Source: Planctomycetota bacterium (GTDB lineage: Bacteria > Planctomycetota > Planctomycetia > Isosphaerales > Isosphaeraceae). Taken from it: DNA of 6,094 nt. Below are positions 1 through 4,837 of this stretch, piece by piece (the stretch's first letter is position 1; the number at the start of each line of letters is the position of its first letter). The notes beneath the pieces are model-generated. The model worked only from the letters and a program-made list of their open reading frames with translations, was not told the DNA's origin and did not search any database. Location: NCBI GenBank assembly GCA_021778575.1, contig JAJYCH010000315.1:1-6094 (forward strand). Direction: 5' to 3'. Both the position numbers and the translations under genes were made by a program.

Positions 1-8
1 GTGTGGAA

Positions 9-45
9 CGTCAGCGCTGACGCTCGACATCCGCTGACAGTCGAC
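9..45. repeat. Palindrome and 17-base-spaced direct repeat at the left edge
   Basis: Positions 9-22 read CGTCAGCGCTGACG, a perfect 14-base palindrome. Overlapping it, CGCTGAC-GC-TCGAC (15-28) recurs as CGCTGAC-AG-TCGAC (32-45), 12 of 14 bases identical and shifted by 17 bases. Such an arrangement could be a pair of regulator binding sites, or simply coding sequence of a neighbour that runs off the window. A + strand reading frame open from base 1 stops at 49-51, and a - strand frame from an ATG at 57 runs off the left edge, so the sequence may lie inside a gene on either strand. The repeat itself is directly visible. A function is not. Confidence 0.4.
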
Positions 46-153
46 CGGTGATCGCATCCCGGCTCTTTTTGAGAAATTGGGCCGCTCACTCTTCGCGAAA
101 CGCAAATTCGTGACGAAATTTCGACTTTCGAGGATCAATTATCGATAACCCTC

Positions 154-182
154 TTGAAATGACTAGACGACTGGTCTAATAT
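154..182 (+). promoter_or_regulatory. Sigma-70-type promoter of the TetR gene
   Basis: TTGAAA at 154-159 is a -35 box with five of six consensus bases. After a 17-base spacer, TAATAT at 177-182 serves as a -10 box with four of six consensus bases. The optimal spacing and AT-rich setting make this the best promoter in the window. Transcription would start near 189-191, leaving a leader of about 64 bases before the ATG at 254. The leader contains a possible hairpin (204-210 pairing with 222-228). A housekeeping sigma factor is the likely reader. The call rests on motif and spacing only. Confidence 0.65.
164..178. promoter_or_regulatory. Probable TetR-family operator overlapping the promoter
   Basis: TAGAC (164-168) and GTCTA (174-178) form a 15-base inverted repeat with a 5-base centre, in which A170 and T172 also pair. 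It lies in the 17-base spacer and its last two bases run into the -10 box, so a bound dimer would block RNA polymerase. TetR-family repressors commonly bind such palindromes beside their own gene. The half-site GGTCTA (173-178) resembles sites I remember for NemR and LmrA/YxaF-type repressors, though the spacing may differ. The natural ligand protein is the one encoded at 254-874, so negative autoregulation is the simplest reading. A divergent target left of the window is also possible. Confidence 0.65.
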
Positions 183-203
183 CAATCTGTCGGGCGAGGG
201 ATT

Positions 204-228
204 TCGATCCTATTTATCGTCGGATCGA
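204..228 (+). other. Leader hairpin in the TetR mRNA
   Basis: TCGATCC (204-210) and GGATCGA (222-228) are perfectly complementary, giving a 7-base stem with an 11-base loop. The right arm is also part of the perfect palindrome GGATCGATCC (222-231). The hairpin ends 25 bases before the ATG and no T-run follows, so it does not look like a terminator. It might affect mRNA stability or translation. It could equally be chance, because GATC-rich words are common here. Confidence 0.25.
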
Positions 229-253
229 TCCTTGTCCGCTGGACTGACGTATC

Positions 254-874
254 ATGAGTAAGGAAAAGACGAAGGATTTGCTGCTTGAAGCGGGCAAGAA
301 GACTTTTCTCCAGAAGGGGTATAACAACTCCGGGATTGAGTCGATCTTGCAGGAAGCGGGCGTTCCGAAGGGGTCATTTTACTACTACTTCAGTAGTAAG
401 GAAGACTTCGGGCTCCAGGTGATCGATCGGTTCGCTGAATGTATTGGCGAGCGACAGGAGCGGATTCTGGCAGATTTGACTGTCCCGCCGCTGGATCGGC
501 TCCGTCAGTACTGTGAAACGGTGACCGAGGCCCTGGAATCGGATCATTGCCGCAAAGGATGTCTGGCCGGGAACTTGAGTCAGGAGATGGCCGACCAGAG
601 CGAGCTTTTTCGGGCTCGACTGGAAGAGATCTTCGAGAGCTGGGTCGATCGGTACGGCGCGTGCTTGCTGGAAGCCCAGCAAAATGGCGAACTTCCGGCG
701 GATCTCGATGTCCATGAGGTGGCTGAGTTCTGGCTCAATAGCTGGCAAGGGGCGGTCCTCAGAGCCAAGACGATGCGGAGCGTCTCGCCGCTCCGGACCT
801 TCCTGGCCGTGATGTTTGGAACCGTCTTGCAAGGCCCGACGAGGGTTTTCGACGGATCGACCGACCGAGTTTGA
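254..874 (+). CDS. TetR/AcrR-family repressor, NemR-like, possible redox/electrophile sensor
   Basis: The 206-residue product has the size and layout of a TetR-family dimeric repressor. The N-terminal helix-turn-helix spans about residues 8-54, with the family signature GVPKGSFYYYFSSKEDF (36-52) covering the recognition helix. The C-terminal ligand/dimer domain contains KGCLAGNLSQE (101-111), typical of the NemR/AcuR branch. From memory, Cys103 aligns with NemR Cys106, and Lys172 in VLRAKTMRS aligns with NemR Lys175, the pair that forms a reversible bond after hypochlorite or electrophile stress. Cysteines 63, 87, 99 and 137 are further candidates. The ATG at 254 has no strong ribosome site but gives the full DNA-binding domain. 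A promoter with an internal operator lies upstream. Two sampled 60-base stretches were 52% and 58% GC, somewhat lower than parts of the sigma gene. Membership of the family is near certain; the ligand is inferred. Confidence 0.93.
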   Translation: MSKEKTKDLLLEAGKKTFLQKGYNNSGIESILQEAGVPKGSFYYYFSSKEDFGLQVIDRFAECIGERQERILADLTVPPLDRLRQYCETVTEALESDHCRKGCLAGNLSQEMADQSELFRARLEEIFESWVDRYGACLLEAQQNGELPADLDVHEVAEFWLNSWQGAVLRAKTMRSVSPLRTFLAVMFGTVLQGPTRVFDGSTDRV

Positions 875-988
875 AGGATCATTGGCCCCGGCGGAGTTCG
901 TCGAGGCCCCTTGTCGTCAAGCGGACTGGTTCAAAGATTGGCTTGAAGTCCGACCGCACCACGTGCCTTCGGCGATGGGGACAAAATC

Positions 989-2044
989 ATGGACGCCCGA
1001 GTGAACGCGACAAAATCGACCGAAGCCCCGATCAAGGCAACTCGTCCGGCTTCCCTGGACGAGGCGACCAAGGCCCGGATCTACCGGCAACATCTCCAAG
1101 GAATCTCGCTGGAAGTCCTGGCCAACCAGGTAGGCCGGTCGCCTCAGGGAACTCTCCGGGTGATTAACGAGATGCGTGCCGTGCGGCTCCTCGAACTGAA
1201 AATCGAGGCGATGCCCCACGAGAGCTTTGACGACCCCAAGCTTGCCGACGAGATCCTCGCCGAGCTACCTCGGCCGATCGAAGCCAAAACACCGCGCAAA
1301 ATCAAGCCGCCCGAAGGCGTACCGCCCTATCTGGCCAGCCTTTACGATGTTCCGCTGCTGTCCAGGGAACAGGAAGCGCACCTGTTCCGCAAGATGAATT
1401 ACCTGAAGTACCGGGCCCTCAAGCTTCGCGATGCTCTCGATCCCGCCAAGGCCACCACGACGGTCCTCGACGAGATCGACCAGTTGATGGAGCAGGCGCT
1501 CGCGGTCAAGAACCTGATCATCCGGGCCAACTTACGGCTGGTCGTCTCGATCGCCAAGAAGCATGTCGGCCGGTCCGATAACTTCTTCGAGCTGGTCTCC
1601 GACGGCAACATGAGCCTGATCCGGGCGGTCGAGAAATTCGACTACGCCCGGGGGAACAAATTCAGTACCTACGCCTCGTGGGCGATCATGAAGAATTTCA
1701 TCCGGTCGATCCCGATCGAGAACCATCGCCGCGACCGGTTCGTCACCGGCCACGACGACCTCTTCGAGGCCGCCGCCGACAACCGGTCCGACGAGCACGA
1801 GTACGAAAGTACCCAGCGCCGGATGCGTGACGCAGTCAAAGGGATGCTCGGTCGGCTCGACGAACGGGAGCGGCGGATCATCGTCAGCCGCTTCGGTCTC
1901 GACGGGGCCAGCGAGCAGACCCTTGAAGCGCTCGGCAAGGAACTGGGCGTCACCAAGGAACGCGTCCGCCAGCTCGAAGCCCGGGCGCAGAACAAGCTTC
2001 GGAAGATCGCCATCGAGGAGCGGCTCGAAGCGAGCGTTTCCTGA
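989..2044 (+). CDS. Sigma-70 family sigma factor with N-terminal helix-turn-helix, no region 3
   Basis: The 351-residue protein directs RNA polymerase to promoters. Residues 24-70 form a helix-turn-helix-like segment ([20 protein letters not shown], 31-50) not found in standard sigma factors. Region 1.2 lies at about 111-147 ([18 protein letters not shown]). Region 2 spans 173-255, with [14 protein letters not shown] (181-194), the core-binding [18 protein letters not shown] (201-218) and the promoter-melting [19 protein letters not shown] (222-240). Region 4 is at 286-342, with [20 protein letters not shown] (319-338) as the -35 recognition helix. Only about 35 low-complexity acidic residues separate regions 2 and 4, so region 3 is missing or reduced. 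The ATG at 989 has GGGGA at 977-981, 7 bases upstream. The architecture matches a sigma group I recall from planctomycetes. No anti-sigma gene is adjacent. The 114-base gap from the TetR gene shows no convincing promoter or terminator. Confidence 0.93.
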   Translation: MDARVNATKSTEAPIKATRPASLDEATKARIYRQHLQGISLEVLANQVGRSPQGTLRVINEMRAVRLLELKIEAMPHESFDDPKLADEILAELPRPIEAKTPRKIKPPEGVPPYLASLYDVPLLSREQEAHLFRKMNYLKYRALKLRDALDPAKATTTVLDEIDQLMEQALAVKNLIIRANLRLVVSIAKKHVGRSDNFFELVSDGNMSLIRAVEKFDYARGNKFSTYASWAIMKNFIRSIPIENHRRDRFVTGHDDLFEAAADNRSDEHEYESTQRRMRDAVKGMLGRLDERERRIIVSRFGLDGASEQTLEALGKELGVTKERVRQLEARAQNKLRKIAIEERLEASVS

Positions 2045-2074
2045 ATCCCGGCGAGCCGATCGTCTGTAGATCAA

Positions 2075-2168
2075 GAGTAGTCAGTAGTCAGTCATCCGTG
2101 GAGACGGCAGCAACAGGCCGCCGTTCCTCCTCCTGGATGCCGGCTCCTGGCTACTTTCTACTTACTCC
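2075..2168. repeat. Nested intergenic hairpin element with AGTAGTCAG-type ends
   Basis: The gap between the sigma and phosphatase genes is a layered inverted repeat. The left end carries TAGTCAG twice in tandem (2078-2091), preceded by GAG. The right end, read on the - strand, is GGAGTAAGTAGAAAGTAGCC (2168-2149), an imperfect partner. Inside, CATCC (2093-2097) pairs with GGATG (2135-2139), GGAG (2100-2103) with CTCC (2127-2130), and ACGGC (2104-2108) with GCCGT (2120-2124), leaving a loop at 2109-2119. I recall similar AGTAGTCAG / CTGGCTACTTTCTACT strings between genes in planctomycete genomes, so this is probably one copy of a dispersed palindromic repeat. No T-run follows the stem, so ordinary rho-independent termination is unlikely, although an attenuating role between the two genes is possible. 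Confidence 0.6.
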
Positions 2169-2190
2169 TTCATCCAGACGGACATCTCCG

Positions 2191-3498
2191 ATGATCCCCG
2201 ATACCAGCTTCTTTGATAGCGGGACCGAGGGGGACTGGCGGCGGACGCTCGACCACGTCGTGGAGACGATGCGCGAGATGAGCTTGCAGGACGACCCGCA
2301 GGCCATGGTCCGGGCCTATGCCAATCGGGTCCGCCGATTCCAGAAGACCGATGGCTTCATCGCACTCAGCCGCCGAGGGCTCGAAGCCCCCCAATACCGG
2401 ATCACCCGGTCGAGCACCTGGGAGCAAGAAATCGACCCCTGGCAGGAGAAGAACAAGCTCCCGCTCCTCGAAGGGGGCCTGCTGGGCGAGCTGATCTACG
2501 GCGACGTCCCCCGGATCATCGGCGACCTTCGGCTCGCCGATGACGACCCGGCTCGGGCCTATTTTGGTGACAACCGCTCGGTCATGGCGATCCCGCACTA
2601 TGACCGGGGAGTCGGCTTGAACCTGATCGTGATGCTCCGGAAGGAGCCTCACGCCTTCGCTCCCGAACAGTTTCCCGACTGGGTCTGGATGAGCAGCCTG
2701 TTCGGCCGGGCCACGCAGAACCTGGTGCTCTCAGCCGAGTTGAAGCAAGCCTACGAGGTTGTCGAGCGCGAGTTGAAAGTCGTCGCCGACATCCAGCGGT
2801 CGCTCTTGCCGCAAACTCTGCCGGAGATCCCGGGGCTGAGTCTGGCCGCGTTTTATCAGACCTCGCAGTGGGCCGGCGGTGACTATTACGACTTCTTCCC
2901 CTTGCCCGACGGCAAGTGGGGCATCCTCATCGCCGACGTCAGCGGCCACGGGACACCTGCCGCCGTTTTGATGGCCGTGACCCACAGCCTGGCCCACGGC
3001 TTCCCCGGTCCTCACGACGGCCCGAGCGCCTTGCTCAGCAAGGTCAACCACCAGCTCTCGACCCTTTACACGGCCGATAACGAGGCGTTCGTCACCGCGT
3101 TTTACGGGATCTACGACCCCAAAACCCGTGCGTTGAGCTACTCGAGCGCCGGCCACAACCCGCCCCGGCTCCGCCGATGCAGCCAGGCCACCGTCGAATC
3201 GCTCGAACATGCCCAGAGCCTCCCGCTCGGCCTGATGGCCAATGAGGTCTACCGAGATTCGACCTTGACCCTCCGACCCGGCGACCGCCTGGCCTTCTAC
3301 ACCGACGGGATCACCGAGGCGATCTCGACCGAGGGCCGGATGTTCGGGATCGACCGCCTCGACAAGGTCCTCTCCCGCTGCTGCGGTGGAGGAACCGCCC
3401 AGGATCTGGTCGACGACGTGGTCAACGAGGTCAAAGCCTTCACCCTGGGAGAGCCCCCGGCGGATGATCAGACGTTGCTGGGGATGATCGTGTCGTGA
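2191..3498 (+). CDS. GAF domain plus PP2C/SpoIIE-type serine phosphatase (RsbU/RsbP-like)
   Basis: The 435-residue cytoplasmic protein probably dephosphorylates a phosphoserine on a STAS-type regulator in a partner-switching cascade. Residues about 15-185 look like a GAF sensor domain. A helical linker (186-207, ending DIQRSLLP) is the usual signal-transmitting helix before the catalytic domain (about 208-435). All PP2C metal motifs are present: GGDYYDFF with Asp231, IADVSGHGTPAAV with Asp249, SSAGHNPP (318-325), FYTDGITEA with Asp371, and DDQT with Asp425/426. It should therefore be active. I chose the ATG at 2191. An in-frame GTG at 2098 would add 31 residues encoded by the hairpin repeat, which look random. 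The ribosome site before 2191 is weak. The stop overlaps the next start by four bases, implying translational coupling. The substrate is not encoded here. The GAF ligand is unknown. Confidence 0.93.
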   Translation: MIPDTSFFDSGTEGDWRRTLDHVVETMREMSLQDDPQAMVRAYANRVRRFQKTDGFIALSRRGLEAPQYRITRSSTWEQEIDPWQEKNKLPLLEGGLLGELIYGDVPRIIGDLRLADDDPARAYFGDNRSVMAIPHYDRGVGLNLIVMLRKEPHAFAPEQFPDWVWMSSLFGRATQNLVLSAELKQAYEVVERELKVVADIQRSLLPQTLPEIPGLSLAAFYQTSQWAGGDYYDFFPLPDGKWGILIADVSGHGTPAAVLMAVTHSLAHGFPGPHDGPSALLSKVNHQLSTLYTADNEAFVTAFYGIYDPKTRALSYSSAGHNPPRLRRCSQATVESLEHAQSLPLGLMANEVYRDSTLTLRPGDRLAFYTDGITEAISTEGRMFGIDRLDKVLSRCCGGGTAQDLVDDVVNEVKAFTLGEPPADDQTLLGMIVS

Positions 3499-4115
3499 GC
3501 GAGCCCGCCATGAACAAGCTCAAAGATCGCGAAGCCTTCCGGCTGGTGGATGCGATTGTGTTCATCGCGGCCACCGCTTTCGCTTTCGCGACGATCCGGG
3601 CCGTTTCCCGGGTTCCCAGCTCGTTGGTGTTCTACACCCCTTATTCGACGATGGTTTTTGATCCTCCGGTCCTGGAAAGATTGAAAGACGCGAGTTTCCT
3701 CACGTCAGTGATCTCAGCTCTGTTGATCGCGTGGTCGGTCGCTCTGCTGTTCTCTGGATCGTGGCGACGCAATCGTGGACTCAGGGACATCCTTTCAAAT
3801 CCGGGATTGGTGGCCTGCGTCGTGGCTCTGGCAGTGCTCCCTCTGGCGATCGTGCTGCTGTTCACGATCACCATCGCGATCACTCTGCCGCAGGGAGCTT
3901 TATTCGAATTACCGGACGGCGCGGCGGCGGGGATGTCCATCAACGCCGTCCTCGACTTCCTCAAACGGAAGGTCGGCGTCTGTGTGATGATTGCCTGGAC
4001 TGCGCTGGCCCTGGGTCGAAGCTGGAGTAAGCCGAGCGATTGGGTCGAGTGGGCCGGCCTGGCCATCGGGTCCTGCTGGATCGCGATCTGGTTCTCCACG
4101 CTGGCCTTTGGCTGA
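3495..4115 (+). CDS. Five-helix integral membrane protein of unknown function
   Basis: I do not recognise this 206-residue protein. Five hydrophobic stretches are visible at about 17-36, 68-88, 104-129, 160-174 and 186-205, with short loops and an Arg-rich segment (WRRNRGLRD, 90-98) between helices 2 and 3 that probably faces the cytoplasm. No catalytic motif or signal peptide cleavage site stands out. The GTG at 3495 overlaps the phosphatase stop (GTGA) and has GGGGA at 3480-3484, 10 bases upstream. An ATG at 3510 would remove five residues and is the alternative. The tight coupling suggests it is made together with the phosphatase and may localise or feed signals to that pathway. That is inference from position alone. 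Confidence 0.8.
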   Translation: MSEPAMNKLKDREAFRLVDAIVFIAATAFAFATIRAVSRVPSSLVFYTPYSTMVFDPPVLERLKDASFLTSVISALLIAWSVALLFSGSWRRNRGLRDILSNPGLVACVVALAVLPLAIVLLFTITIAITLPQGALFELPDGAAAGMSINAVLDFLKRKVGVCVMIAWTALALGRSWSKPSDWVEWAGLAIGSCWIAIWFSTLAFG

Positions 4116-4136
4116 ATCGAGGCAGGGATTCCTCTG

Positions 4137-4724
4137 ATGCCGTCACCCGTCCCTCGATTCAGCCTGCGGCGACTGATGCTTTTGATCGCCGTGTTTGGCG
4201 TCGGTCTGGCGATCCGACCAACAGGTTATCCCTGGCTGGCTCTGCTCATCCCGCTGGCCTGGATCGTGGCCCCGCTACGAAACCGGACCGTCATCTCCCT
4301 GTCGATTCTGCTGCTCATCTTTTGTGCTCTGGCAGAGATCATGTTTGGTGAACCGGTCAACCTCGCGATCTATCTACCGATCGCCATCGTGTTCTCAAGA
4401 GCGATCGGGCTCAAGCGGCCGATCGTCCAGAATCGCGATCGGCTGGCCGCTCTGATCAGCGTGAACCTGGTGATCCTGGCCCTTTATGTCCTTCCCTGGA
4501 CGTCCCGGAAACCGTTCTTGCGCGACCTCTACTCGATCAAGCCAGGCATGACAGCGAGCGAGGTCCGACAGATCATGGCCCGCTATATCGAAGAAACGCC
4601 TACCAGTCCGACGAATCTGCTGATGTTCCGCCATAACACCACCGACGCTCGGTTCAACGCCGATATCGGCCGTATCACGATCCAGGACGGCAAGGTCGTG
4701 GGTGTCGATTTCTTGCCGGATTGA
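4137..4724 (+). CDS. Membrane protein with C-terminal BamE/SmpA-like domain
   Basis: The 195-residue product starts with RFSLRRLMLLIAVFGV (7-22), an N-terminal style frequent in planctomycete membrane proteins. Hydrophobic helices are seen at about 12-26, 31-46, 52-69, 74-89 and 104-120. The remaining part (131-195) is soluble: LYSIKPGMTASEVRQIMARY (131-150) has the 'xxGMTxxEVxxxxG' pattern of the BamE/SmpA fold, followed by beta-rich segments ending in GRITIQDGKVVGVDFLPD (178-195). In BamE this fold sits on a lipoprotein and aids outer-membrane protein assembly; here it is attached to membrane helices, so the role may be different protein contact. The ATG at 4137 has AGGGA at 4124-4128, 8 bases upstream. 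It lies 21 bases after the previous gene, probably in the same operon. The domain call is by pattern only. Confidence 0.82.
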   Translation: MPSPVPRFSLRRLMLLIAVFGVGLAIRPTGYPWLALLIPLAWIVAPLRNRTVISLSILLLIFCALAEIMFGEPVNLAIYLPIAIVFSRAIGLKRPIVQNRDRLAALISVNLVILALYVLPWTSRKPFLRDLYSIKPGMTASEVRQIMARYIEETPTSPTNLLMFRHNTTDARFNADIGRITIQDGKVVGVDFLPD

Positions 4725-4752
4725 TCCTTTAACCGGCTCGCCTGAGTTCCAT

Positions 4753-4781
4753 TCATCGCCTCCATGCTTCAGACCGATAAT
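4753..4781 (+). promoter_or_regulatory. Weak candidate promoter for the TolC-type gene
   Basis: GATAAT at 4776-4781 matches five of six bases of the -10 consensus. The -35 position, 17 bases upstream (4753-4758, TCATCG), is poor, so any promoter would be weak or activator dependent. It lies in the 113-base gap between the membrane-protein operon and the efflux gene, the only place a separate promoter for the latter could be. No terminator hairpin with a T-run is seen in this gap, so read-through from the upstream operon is also possible. Confidence 0.25.
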
Positions 4782-4837
4782 AGGGAGGATGCGGGACGTG
4801 GCGATCATTCCTCGATGGATCGACGAGGCTCGCGGTC

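Noticed and set aside
1..57. Possible gene ends: a + strand frame stopping at 49-51, or a - strand frame starting from an ATG at 57
   Set aside because: Fewer than 20 codons are visible in either case, there is no recognisable motif, and the two readings conflict. Neither can be supported without sequence to the left.
875..988. Small inverted repeats in the TetR-sigma gap (CTTG-TCGT-CAAG at 910-921, TTCAA-N8-TTGAA at 930-947)
   Set aside because: Stems of four or five bases without a T-run are too weak to call a terminator or operator.
816..1167. Short + strand frames (816-1004 and 871-1167) bridging the TetR-sigma gap
   Set aside because: They overlap both confident genes, have no recognisable motif and no convincing ribosome site.
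1532..2074. Long - strand open frame opposite the sigma gene
   Set aside because: It lies antisense to a clearly conserved protein and is explained by GC-rich codon bias. The same holds for - strand frames at 2170-2652, 2731-3210 and 5156-5725.
2098..2190. Upstream GTG start extending the phosphatase by 31 residues
   Set aside because: The added residues are a translation of the hairpin repeat, show no domain character, and the ATG at 2191 begins just before the GAF domain.
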